Source: Flavobacterium kingsejongi
Lineage (GTDB): Bacteria > Bacteroidota > Bacteroidia > Flavobacteriales > Flavobacteriaceae
Reading direction: 5' to 3'
NCBI RefSeq assembly: GCF_003076475.1
Contig: NZ_CP020919.1
Coordinates: forward strand, 4,160,054-4,224,053
DNA length: 64,000 nt
The position numbers were made by a program, and so were the translations under genes. Below the pieces are notes generated by a model. The model saw nothing but the letters and a program-made list of their open reading frames with translations, had not been told where the DNA came from and made no database searches. Each line of letters opens with the position of its first letter. Positions within the stretch are counted from its first letter, which is position 1. Shown here one piece after another: positions 35,864 through 43,600 of the stretch.

Positions 35864-36838
35864 TTATAGTGTTGGTGTTGGAAAAAGAGGCAGTGCCTGC
35901 TCCCCTATTTTACGAATCGCTTCGGCCAGCGGGGTTTCTGATTTCCTGAGATGTAATGCCAGGTGATTCACACCAGCTTCTTCATACTGCTGTAAAAGGA
36001 TAAGCAATGCTTTTACGCCCGATGATCCCCCGAAACGGTGTGGTACAAAAGGAGCATCATCATCTACCAGCAGGTTCAGGTGAAAGGCAGTAATATACGG
36101 CTTTGATGCCTGGTTGTTATCATACAATGCATTTTTCCAACCAATGACCATCTGAGCCGTTTCTGCAACCGTCCTGGGATAATTGAACCAACCCTGCATG
36201 TTTTGTGCAATCCAGTCCATGTCCTGCCCGGCCTTTCCGGCAACGATCCACGAAATTGATGCAGTAGGTTTTGGGTATACCTGTATGGCATCATTCAGTC
36301 CCGGATAAAACTTGCTGAGCTGGCTTTGATCTTTCCAGGCTTCCAGCAGGATACTGTGATTGGTCACAAATCGCTCCCGACGGGATTCAAAATCATACCC
36401 GAACAACGGAAATTCTACCGGGCGGTCCCCAAGCCCTACTCCAAAAAGCAGGCGGCCTTCGGAAAGGTTTTCGACTGTTGCGATAGCTTTTGCGAGTTGT
36501 AATGGATTATGGAGTGGTAGTACAATAGCAGCGGTGCCAATTACAATGTTTCGGGTGATCCCAGCAATATACCCGAGATATGCAATGGTATCAAACAACT
36601 GGGCACCATCGCCAAAAGCAGGATCATATACCGGAACTTCCCGCATCCACAAAGCGGAAAACCCTAACGTATCGGCTAACCGGATATATTCTGCATGCCG
36701 GCTAACATCGGGGATCCCAAATGGGCGTCCCTGCTGTTGCCTTTTTTGCTCCCCGGCCAATGACCAATCGTTATCCAGTGGAAATTCCAGTCCCAGTGTC
36801 ATTTTACCAGGAACATGTATTTTACAAATGGTTTCCAT
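35864..36838 (-). CDS. LLM class flavin-dependent oxidoreductase
   Basis: A 324-residue bacterial-luciferase-like enzyme (TIM barrel, FMN or F420 dependent). Characteristic segments are LGFSALWMREVPVYDPAFGD, IVIGTAAIVLPLHNPLQLAK, and LSEGRLLFGVGLGDRPVEF with the conserved G-x-G loop. It starts 2 bp after the end of the MFS gene, so translation is tightly coupled to it. The substrate is unknown; an oxidative detoxification role fits the pump and DJ-1 partner genes but is inference. Confidence 0.88.
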   Translation of the reverse strand: METICKIHVPGKMTLGLEFPLDNDWSLAGEQKRQQQGRPFGIPDVSRHAEYIRLADTLGFSALWMREVPVYDPAFGDGAQLFDTIAYLGYIAGITRNIVIGTAAIVLPLHNPLQLAKAIATVENLSEGRLLFGVGLGDRPVEFPLFGYDFESRRERFVTNHSILLEAWKDQSQLSKFYPGLNDAIQVYPKPTASISWIVAGKAGQDMDWIAQNMQGWFNYPRTVAETAQMVIGWKNALYDNNQASKPYITAFHLNLLVDDDAPFVPHRFGGSSGVKALLILLQQYEEAGVNHLALHLRKSETPLAEAIRKIGEQALPLFPTPTL

Positions 36839-36840
36839 AA

Positions 36841-38055
36841 TCAGTTCTTTTTTTCTTTACTATAACTTTTATAGGTCAATACTACTCCGAAGAGTACTAA
36901 TATTGCTCCAATCCAGGGTGTCGCAGCGACTCCCAGTGTTGACTCAACCACAATACCGCCAATAAATGCCCCGATGGCAATTCCTACATTAAAAGCAGCG
37001 ATGTTAAGGGATGATGCAACATCTTCGGTCCCGGGCAGGTATTTTTCGGCCATTTGCACAATATAAAGCTGCAGACCCGGTACGCTGGAGAATGCCAGTA
37101 TTCCCATAGCAAAGAGTGTCAGTACGGCTGTGACCTGGCTGTAAATCGTAAAAGATAATACGAGTAAGACAATAGCCTGTAATACGAACATCACCATTAA
37201 TGCTTTTGCAGGTTTATGGTTGGAGACTTTTCCCCCAATCACATTGCCTATGGCGATGGCCACTCCATAGATCAGTAATAATAATCCGGTAGCATCAGGA
37301 GAAAACCCTGCAATATCTACCAATAAAGGCGTCAGGTAGGTAAACGTTACAAACGTCCCGCCGTAACCAAAAGCTGTAATGGCCAATATCAGCAGTATGG
37401 ATGGATTTCTTAACACCCGGGCCAGATCTGACAGGCGCAACGGATTGCTTTTTTTAATCGTATTGGGTATCAATATACTACTTGCAATGGCGCCAATAGC
37501 CCCAAGAATTGCCACACCGATAAAAGTAGCACGCCATCCGAAATGCTGCCCGATGTACGTGCCCAGCGGCACTCCGGTGACAATGGCAACTGTAAGTCCG
37601 GAAAACATGATGGCAATGGCACTGGCGCGTTTATTTTCCGGAACCAACCCGGCAGCGATTGTCGCCCCAATAGCGAAAAATACCCCATGGGCAAATCCGG
37701 TGAGGATTCGTGCAATAACCAGAGTAGTAAAAGATGGTGCGATCGTGGCTAAAGCATTCCCGATACTAAAAAGTACCATAATCCATAAGAGTAGTTTTTT
37801 TCGATTGATGCCACTCGTTACTGCTGTTAAAACCGGTGCCCCTATCGCCACGCCCAAAGCATATAAACTGACCAATAATCCGGCAGTAGGAATTGAGGTT
37901 CCTAAATCCTGAGCTACTGTAGGCAATAGCCCTACGATTACAAATTCGGTGGTTCCAATGGCATAAGCACTAATGGTAAGTGCCCATAAAGCAGCGGGTA
38001 ATCCCGTACTTTTACTTTTAGACTGTATAGCAGTAGTGTTTGTTGTTGTTTTCAT
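36841..38055 (-). CDS. MFS transporter, sugar-efflux/AraJ-like
   Basis: A 404-residue permease with 12 predicted membrane helices, from ATG 38053-38055 (KTTTNTTAIQSKSKS, then ALWALTISAYAIGTTEFV); the upstream ATG at 38133 adds 26 poorly placed residues. The first-helix motif GTTEFVIVGLLPTVAQDLG is typical of the AraJ/YdhP-like drug and sugar efflux group. It heads a probable three-gene operon (pump, luciferase-like oxidoreductase, DJ-1) downstream of a Crp/Fnr regulator gene, with a CRP-like site in the upstream gap. Confidence 0.9.
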   Translation of the reverse strand: MKTTTNTTAIQSKSKSTGLPAALWALTISAYAIGTTEFVIVGLLPTVAQDLGTSIPTAGLLVSLYALGVAIGAPVLTAVTSGINRKKLLLWIMVLFSIGNALATIAPSFTTLVIARILTGFAHGVFFAIGATIAAGLVPENKRASAIAIMFSGLTVAIVTGVPLGTYIGQHFGWRATFIGVAILGAIGAIASSILIPNTIKKSNPLRLSDLARVLRNPSILLILAITAFGYGGTFVTFTYLTPLLVDIAGFSPDATGLLLLIYGVAIAIGNVIGGKVSNHKPAKALMVMFVLQAIVLLVLSFTIYSQVTAVLTLFAMGILAFSSVPGLQLYIVQMAEKYLPGTEDVASSLNIAAFNVGIAIGAFIGGIVVESTLGVAATPWIGAILVLFGVVLTYKSYSKEKKN

Positions 38056-38138
38056 ATCGTTGTACTGTGGTGAATTTATTATGGTACAAATTTCCGTCAG
38101 AAAACACTGCTGTGCGAGGAAGTAGATCACCAATAAAA

Positions 38139-38154
38139 AGTGACCTGCATCACA
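38139..38154. promoter_or_regulatory. CRP/FNR-like palindrome upstream of the MFS operon
   Basis: AGTGACCTGCATCACA fits TGTGA-N6-TCACA with one mismatch. It lies in the gap between the Crp/Fnr gene and the MFS gene, about 90 bp before the MFS start. Confidence 0.5.
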
Positions 38155-38266
38155 TCTTTTGTGGCAACAGAAAAAGTAAGGCAGAATAATTCCGATAATC
38201 CTTTTGATTAAGGACTACCGCAATAGGAAAAAAAGGAATTAAAAAACAGTACTGACTTATAAAAGC

Positions 38267-38836
38267 TTATCCTTTGAGGCGGCTCAGTGTTTCACGGGTC
38301 ACCCCTAGATAGGAAGCCAGTAATTTCTTAGGTACACGCTGTATCAGCCGGGGTAATTTTTTGATCAGCTTACTGTAACGTTGCTCTGCGGTTTCTGTGA
38401 GTAAGGACAGTATGCGTTGCTGTAAGGCAATATAACCCAGATTGGATTTGGTCCGGAAAAAATTGGCCATAGCAGGAATCTGCTGGCACATGTATTCCCG
38501 ATCTTCTAACTTCAGGCAAAAGAAATCGGAATCTTCAATACAATCGACATATAAGGTTGCAGGTACTTTATTCTGGTAGGCATAATGATCGCTCACCCAG
38601 TAATTCTCCATGCCAAACTGCAGTATATGTTCCTTTCCATCTTCATCAAGGGCATAGGCTTTAATGAGTCCCTGTATGATCCAGAATTCAAATGGTACAG
38701 GATCTCCCTTTTGTACCAGGAATTGATGCTTCCTAAGTTTTTTATGATGGAAATACCCCCGGACAAATTCCCACTCCTCATCGGTGAGTGTACAAATTGC
38801 TTCAATATGGTTTCGGAGTAAGGTATAATGATCCAT
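38267..38836 (-). CDS. Crp/Fnr family transcriptional regulator
   Basis: A 189-residue regulator from ATG 38834-38836 (MDHYTLLRNHIEAICTLTDE). An N-terminal cyclic-nucleotide-type beta barrel (FLVQKGDPVPFEFWIIQGL) is followed by a dimer helix and a short C-terminal winged HTH (LLASYLGVTRETLSRLKG, ending the protein). This short-HTH form is common in Bacteroidota. No iron-sulfur cysteine cluster of the FNR type is seen. It lies upstream of the MFS operon on the same strand, and a CRP-like palindrome in the gap makes it the likely regulator of that operon. Confidence 0.88.
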   Translation of the reverse strand: MDHYTLLRNHIEAICTLTDEEWEFVRGYFHHKKLRKHQFLVQKGDPVPFEFWIIQGLIKAYALDEDGKEHILQFGMENYWVSDHYAYQNKVPATLYVDCIEDSDFFCLKLEDREYMCQQIPAMANFFRTKSNLGYIALQQRILSLLTETAEQRYSKLIKKLPRLIQRVPKKLLASYLGVTRETLSRLKG

Positions 38837-39057
38837 AAGGTTTTGATGCTGAATTGGTCTCGTAATTGTAATTTGATCCCACAAAAATACAGTATCTATT
38901 TTGAATTTAACCCATGCCTTTTGACCTCAACCAAAAAAATGAATTAAATTTAGCCTGCCTGCAAATCACCCCTATCCATCATTATTGCATTACCGCAAGT
39001 TTCGGATTGCAATCGTGGCATCGCATGCAGATCTTTGTAGTCCTAAAGCACAAGACA

Positions 39058-39453
39058 ATGAACGAACAGGAAATCATTAATTATAATCGTATTGCCGCAG
39101 CAATTGACTATATCAGCGAGAATTTCAAAACACAGCCCAATTTGGATGAAGTAGCCGAAAAAGTACATTTGAGCCCATTTCATTTCCAGCGGCTGTTCAC
39201 GGAATGGGCCGGAACAAGCCCTAAAAAATTTTTACAATTTATCAGTATCGAACATGCCAAAAAACTTCTGAAGGAAAATCAGGCATCCTTATCCGATGCC
39301 GCTTATGACACCGGACTATCGGGAACGAGCCGCCTTCATGATCTTTTTGTTTCTATTGAAGGCATGACCCCGGCTGAATACAAACACAACGGTAAAAACC
39401 TGGTGATCAATTATAGTTTTGCCGAAAGCCCCTTTGGCAACCTCATCGTATAA
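39058..39453 (+). pseudogene. Ada-like HTH/methylated-DNA-cysteine methyltransferase, truncated by the prophage
   Basis: 131 residues from ATG 39058 (MNEQEIINYNRIAAAIDYIS). This is the AraC-type HTH part (FHFQRLFTEWAGTSPKKFLQ, GMTPAEYKHNGKN) of the bifunctional regulator/alkyltransferases of Flavobacteriaceae. In those proteins the segment INYSFAESPFGNLIV opens the alkyltransferase domain. Here the protein stops right after LIV, and the entire C-terminal domain with its PCHR cysteine motif is missing from the window. The end coincides with the start of the phage left-end sequence, so insertion truncated the gene. What remains may still bind DNA but cannot repair O6-alkylguanine. Confidence 0.75.
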
Positions 39454-39660
39454 GGGCTATAAAATGAATTGTACAAAAAGACATTAAATAAAAAAGGTCG
39501 AAAAACCCAGTAAAATAAGGACTTGACAATAAAAAAGGTCAAAATCAAAAAAATAATGAATTGTACATATACTACCATATACTACTATTATACTACCATT
39601 TAGATTTATAAAAAGGTTCAGTACTGTTTAAATACTACCATTGAGCCAATGTAACCCATG

Positions 39661-39708
39661 TTAAAACCCCCTAAAACACTGATAAATCGGAGTTTTAGGG
39701 GGTTTTAA
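39661..39708. repeat. Perfect 17-bp inverted repeat
   Basis: TTAAAACCCCCTAAAAC (39661-39677) and its exact reverse complement (39692-39708) around a 14-nt loop. It has only U4 within the stem, so it would be a modest terminator in either direction. Confidence 0.8.
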
Positions 39709-39745
39709 AGTGTATAAGACCTTATGAGTGGCTTAGTTTATTTAC

Positions 39746-39767
39746 GCCTCTTTACAGAGGCTTTTTT
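39746..39767 (+). terminator. Rho-independent terminator in the phage left end
   Basis: GCCTC, loop TTTACA, GAGGC, then six T. It may stop host transcription from the truncated Ada-like gene. Confidence 0.65.
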
Positions 39768-39809
39768 ATGCTTTGAAAAGTGGGTTAAAAATGTAAAATA
39801 TTGATTTGC

Positions 39810-39852
39810 GCATTCAGTTGGGCATTCAGTTGGGCATTCAGTTGGGCATTCA
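39810..39852. repeat. 12-bp tandem repeat, about 3.6 copies
   Basis: GCATTCA recurs at 39810, 39822, 39834 and 39846 with the spacer GTTGG between; the period is 12 bp. The first copy differs by one base just before it. Confidence 0.9.
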
Positions 39853-39884
39853 AAAAACCTAAATTTAACAGTTTAAAAGATATA

Positions 39885-39928
39885 GAAAAAGCCTAAAACA
39901 GATCATAAATGATGTGTTTTAGGCTTTA
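39885..39928 (-). terminator. Terminator of the phage repressor transcript
   Basis: On the minus strand GCCTAAAACA and TGTTTTAGGC form a stem followed by a T run; it lies 76 bp downstream of the repressor stop. Confidence 0.75.
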
Positions 39929-40003
39929 AGTACCTACTTATGTACCTACTAAGCATCGACAATGTTTTGTTAAACACCTGTTATTTAGTTCATTAGCATT
40001 ATG

Positions 40004-40828
40004 TTATTTACTTCTACTCTCTAAAAAATTAACTTTGGCTTCTAAATCGTTAATTCTCTCGTATATATCAGCAGGATTGGAAAGTTCCCAGGTTAATGCC
40101 ATTTTAAACTCCCATACTTCTAATATTTCACTTGGTGCCATAGCGAAACTGGGGTATTCGCGCCTATTGTCACTTTTACAATATATTGTACCATACTTTG
40201 AAATACGGTTCAGACAACGCTTAATAACTATACCTTCATTTTTGGACACAAGTATAAAAACTCGATCGTCCTTTATGTCCTTTATCCAATTTTCTACAAA
40301 TTGGCCTACTACATAAGCCCCACTGTGTAGGGTTGGGTACATTGAATGTCCATTAACCTGAAACATTCTAAAAACCCCGTTCTGAATATTAGGTATTGAA
40401 TATGTAGGTAAGCTTTGTATAAATTCCGGATCACCAAAACCATTCAAATAACCAGCAGCAGCTTTTACAGGAACCAGTACTATATTTTCCTTTCCACTGT
40501 TATCAACCGTGACCACTTTTGGCACCTGACTACTTCCGTTTTTATGTAAAAATACTTCATTCGAGGGGGTAATTATATTTACCTCCTCTGCTTTTTTGTC
40601 GTCATTTACGATTATTTCGCCTCTACCGGTCATTAACCATTCAATGTTTATATCAGGATAAATGGTCAATATTTCTACTATAGCATTTGAATTAATAGGT
40701 GTTTGTTTCGATTTTCCTTTAAAATTACCGTAGGTCATACCTATAGACTCAAAAAATTTCTCTTTGCTAATCTTTTTATAATCAGCTATTTGAAGTATTC
40801 TTTCTTTAATATTGGTAGATTTATCCAC
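40004..40828 (-). CDS. Phage repressor with S24 (LexA/CI-like) peptidase domain
   Basis: A 274-residue protein starting with GTG at 40826-40828. Its N-terminal 70 residues form a Bet/CI-type HTH of the flavobacterial form (MTYGNFKGKSKQTPINSNAI). The C-terminal part is an S24 self-cleaving domain, with the Ser/Lys dyad at Ser162 (NGHSMYPTL) and Lys203 (GIVIKRCLN) and a probable Ala-Gly cleavage site in KAAAGYL (about 122-128). The last 40 residues carry a short coiled coil. Divergent orientation to the early gene and transposase is the Mu repressor arrangement. It should respond to DNA damage through RecA-triggered cleavage. Confidence 0.88.
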   Translation of the reverse strand: MDKSTNIKERILQIADYKKISKEKFFESIGMTYGNFKGKSKQTPINSNAIVEILTIYPDINIEWLMTGRGEIIVNDDKKAEEVNIITPSNEVFLHKNGSSQVPKVVTVDNSGKENIVLVPVKAAAGYLNGFGDPEFIQSLPTYSIPNIQNGVFRMFQVNGHSMYPTLHSGAYVVGQFVENWIKDIKDDRVFILVSKNEGIVIKRCLNRISKYGTIYCKSDNRREYPSFAMAPSEILEVWEFKMALTWELSNPADIYERINDLEAKVNFLESRSK

Positions 40829-40834
40829 TTTAAT

Positions 40835-40867
40835 TTTGTTTATTAGAAGATTTATTTACTACATTTG
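40835..40867 (+). promoter_or_regulatory. Probable early promoter of the Mu-like arm
   Basis: TTTG (40835-40838), a 21-bp spacer, TACATTTG (40860-40867), 22 bp before the early gene and within the divergent repressor/early region, where repressor control is expected. Confidence 0.5.
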
Positions 40868-40889
40868 TCCTGTACAAAAGACAAACCAC

Positions 40890-41108
40890 ATGAACAAAGA
40901 AACACAAAAAAGGAATAATTACAATACGGAAATACTCAATGCCCTCGAAAATAAATATGGTGTAAGTATTGACTACATAAGAAAATGTTTAAGAGGTGTT
41001 CGAATAGGTGTAGTACCGTCAAAAATTATTTCCGAATACGAGGAAGTAGCAAAGCAAATCGACGAAGCCGCAGCACCAATCATTACCAAACTTATTAATG
41101 ATAACTAA
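40890..41108 (+). CDS. Small early phage protein (Ner-position)
   Basis: A 72-residue protein from ATG 40890 (MNKETQKRNNYNTEILNALE). It is strongly charged and mostly helical, with KYGVSIDYIRKCLRGVRIGV resembling a short helix-turn-helix. It sits between the divergent repressor and the transposase, the place of ner in Mu, where a small DNA-binding protein shuts down early transcription. That role is inferred from position, since the sequence is too short for firm assignment. 12 bp separate it from the transposase gene. Confidence 0.65.
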   Translation: MNKETQKRNNYNTEILNALENKYGVSIDYIRKCLRGVRIGVVPSKIISEYEEVAKQIDEAAAPIITKLINDN

Positions 41109-41120
41109 ATCAACCAAAAA

Positions 41121-42707
41121 ATGTTCGAATACTATAACAACAACATTTTATGCGTACAGGCAGCCTGGCTGATAGAAGAAGGTATATTAACAAAGCCAAA
41201 TGTTGATAGCCTAATACTAAGGGGGCAAATTAAAAGGATGCAGCGCGGGGGAAATGGAAGGGTCGCACTGATAGAGTACGAAACGATCCGCCCCGATATA
41301 AAAGAAAAGATCATCGCCCTTGTTGGCGATCCAACGGAAAGAGCAAAGCACATACATTTTAGTGACTACCTTAAAACTGATCAAAACGCGGTCGACTTCT
41401 TTAACAACTATACGCTTGACAGTAACGACCCACTGCCTGACAAGAATATAAAAGAGTATATCGCCAACGCCGAAGTACTAAATGCCATTAAAACGATTTT
41501 GGAATCGACAATGAGCAAACGAAAGGCATTAGGTTCAAAAGTGAAACCCTGGGAAAAGATCACAACAATTGTACAGGAATTACCTCGCCACACGTGGCCG
41601 CATTCTTTGCCAGCAAATGAAAGAAGGTTACAGGATCGGTATAAGATTTACAACGTTGAGGGATATGTAAGCCTGATACATAAAGGATTTTGTCATAAAA
41701 ATTCGGAAAAGCTGGCCGACGTGGCAAAAAGCTGGGTTTTAGCCCGCTGGAGTGATAGAGTAAGGAAATGCGCAAGTTTCGCACAATTACTGAGGGATTA
41801 CAACGAACATGCTACCGGTTTAGACTGGCCGACGCTAAAAACGGAACTATCCCTGCGGAATTTTCTCCAAGACCCGAAAATAGAAGCCCTTTGGTATGGG
41901 TACCGATACGGGGAATTGAAAGCAAAAGAAAAGTACACCTATCAGCATTCAACCAAATTACCAAGTATGCGCGATTCTCTATGGTACTCAGATGGTACAA
42001 AGTTGAATTACTACTATTTGGAAAACGGAAAAATGAAAACGTGCCAGGTTTACGAGGTTTTCGACACTTACAGTGAGGTTTTTGTTGGTTACCACATTAG
42101 CCAAACAGAAGATTACGAAGCCCAGTATTTTGCCTTTAAAATGGCTTTACAAACGGCAGGCCACAAGCCATACGAAATCAAGTTTGACAACCAGGGCGGC
42201 CACGGTAAGTTAGAGGCATCAAGCTTTTTAAGTAAGATTTCAAGAATTACCAATAAAACGCAGCCTTACAACGGTAAGTCTAAAACAATTGAAAACGCGT
42301 TCGGAAGATTCCAGGCGGAATACTTGAAAAGAGACTGGTTTTTTACTGGGATGAATATTACCACCAAAAAGCTGGAATCGCGGGCAAATATGGAATTTAT
42401 CCTGGACAATGTTAAAAACCTTCCATCCCTCGACGAGGTGAAACAAGTGTACAAACAACGCCGGGAACAATGGAACGCTGCGCCGCATCCAAAAACAGGG
42501 GTTTCACGATTAGAAATGTATTTAAACAGTCAGAACCCAGCCACGCCGGAAGTTTCCATTTGGGATATGGTAGATATGTTTTGGATCACCAGGGAAAAAC
42601 CAGTTACAGCCAATGCCTACGGTATTTCGTTCACTGAGAAAAAGATTAAGTACGATTTCATGGTAATGAAAAATAACATGCCTGACTGCAAATTCCGGTT
42701 ATATTGA
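41121..42707 (+). CDS. MuA-like phage transposase, C-terminus lost at IS21 junction
   Basis: 528 residues. The N-terminal winged-helix part (QAAWLIEEGILTKPNVDSLI) is followed by the DDE catalytic core: Asp291 (YSDGTKLNY), Asp356 (IKFDNQGGHG) and Glu391 (TIENAFGRFQ), a D-D-35-E spacing. A domain-IIIB-like barrel starts but breaks off after NMPDCKFRLY. The TGA stop (42705-42707) is formed by the first bases of the IS21 end. MuA needs its C-terminal domain for MuB interaction and disassembly, so this copy is probably inactive in replicative transposition. No MuB gene follows. Confidence 0.85.
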   Translation: MFEYYNNNILCVQAAWLIEEGILTKPNVDSLILRGQIKRMQRGGNGRVALIEYETIRPDIKEKIIALVGDPTERAKHIHFSDYLKTDQNAVDFFNNYTLDSNDPLPDKNIKEYIANAEVLNAIKTILESTMSKRKALGSKVKPWEKITTIVQELPRHTWPHSLPANERRLQDRYKIYNVEGYVSLIHKGFCHKNSEKLADVAKSWVLARWSDRVRKCASFAQLLRDYNEHATGLDWPTLKTELSLRNFLQDPKIEALWYGYRYGELKAKEKYTYQHSTKLPSMRDSLWYSDGTKLNYYYLENGKMKTCQVYEVFDTYSEVFVGYHISQTEDYEAQYFAFKMALQTAGHKPYEIKFDNQGGHGKLEASSFLSKISRITNKTQPYNGKSKTIENAFGRFQAEYLKRDWFFTGMNITTKKLESRANMEFILDNVKNLPSLDEVKQVYKQRREQWNAAPHPKTGVSRLEMYLNSQNPATPEVSIWDMVDMFWITREKPVTANAYGISFTEKKIKYDFMVMKNNMPDCKFRLY

Positions 42708-42846
42708 TCACCCCATTCCGTTTTAAAGTGAGCACCTGATTCCAGTTCAAAATGACCACCTAATTCCGGTGCAAAGTGAGCACCTCCGTTTTGATTAAAA
42801 ACTATATTTTTTCATCTGTTAATTAGTATTCAAATATAATAAAATA

Positions 42847-43584
42847 TCACTCTTTGTTTATTCCTCTTTTCTTTCTCATGGATTCTCCATGTAATTCAAG
42901 CCTATGAGATTGGTGTATAAGTCTGTCTAATATTGCATCGGCTATCGTTTTTTCTCCAATTATATCATACCAGCCTTGAACTGGTATTTGTGATGTCACG
43001 ATTATAGAGCCGTTATTATGCCTGTCCTCTATGATCTCTAAAAGAGTAATTCGGTTATGGCTGTCAAGTGCCTGGAGTCCAAAATCATCAAGTATTATAA
43101 CATCCTGTCTTTGTATTTTGGTAAGTTCCCGTAGATAAGTACCATCTGCTTTAGCCATTTTTAGTCTAGCGAACAATTTTGAGGTATTAAAATAACTTAC
43201 CTTAAAACCCTGTATACAGGCTTGATAACCTAATGCAGTACCTAAATAACTTTTACCGACACCGGTGCTTCCAGTGATTAAAATGTTTTCGTTTTTCTCT
43301 ATAAATTCGCATTCTGCCAGACGCAGTACCATGTTTCGGTCCAGGTTACGTGATACATCAAAATTGATACTTTCAATATTTGATTTGTAATGGAATTTGG
43401 CATTAGTGATACTTCGTTCAATACGACGATTGTACCTTTCATCCCATTCTGCATCAATAATCATCGATACAAACTGGTCAAGGGTATAATGATCTGTTTT
43501 CCCGCTTTCAATGGCTGTTTTAAAAGCATTAAACATGCCATAAAGCTTCATTTGTTTCATTTTGGTTACTGTGGATTCATTCAT
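42847..43584 (-). CDS. istB: IS21-family helper ATPase IstB
   Basis: A 245-residue AAA+ protein of the DnaC/IstB group. Walker A is GSTGVGKS (105-112), Walker B is in DVIILDDFGLQ, and the N-terminal helical part (MKLYGMFNAFKTAIESGKTD) contacts IstA. It selects and prepares target DNA for the IstA transposase. Length is normal and the frame intact. It starts 16 bp after the end of istA on the same strand, so it is translated from the same message. Confidence 0.93.
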   Translation of the reverse strand: MNESTVTKMKQMKLYGMFNAFKTAIESGKTDHYTLDQFVSMIIDAEWDERYNRRIERSITNAKFHYKSNIESINFDVSRNLDRNMVLRLAECEFIEKNENILITGSTGVGKSYLGTALGYQACIQGFKVSYFNTSKLFARLKMAKADGTYLRELTKIQRQDVIILDDFGLQALDSHNRITLLEIIEDRHNNGSIIVTSQIPVQGWYDIIGEKTIADAILDRLIHQSHRLELHGESMRKKRGINKE

Positions 43585-43600
43585 TTTTTCAAGATTTAAT

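Larger units (their letters stand above)
39454..40003. other. Phage left end: repeats, inverted repeat and terminators
   Basis: 550 bp without a gene. From the left: ATGAATTGTACA twice (near 39463 and 39555), AAAAAAGGTCGAAAA and AAAAAAGGTCAAAA (near 39490 and 39530), TACTACCAT-type repeats (39570, 39580, 39591, 39633), a perfect 17-bp inverted repeat (39661-39708), a plus-strand terminator, a 12-bp tandem repeat and the repressor terminator. Short repeats at a transposable-phage end are usually transposase or repressor binding sites. Confidence 0.55.

Noticed and set aside
37379..37912. A 177-codon open frame on the plus strand
   Set aside because: Antisense to the MFS transporter; its hydrophobic pattern is a mirror of the membrane helices.
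35029..38055. Biosynthetic gene cluster
   Set aside because: Only a pump, a luciferase-like enzyme and a DJ-1 protein are present; there is no core biosynthetic enzyme.
39810..39852. Possible CRISPR array
   Set aside because: The repeats are 12 bp and directly adjacent with no unique spacers, and no cas genes are present.
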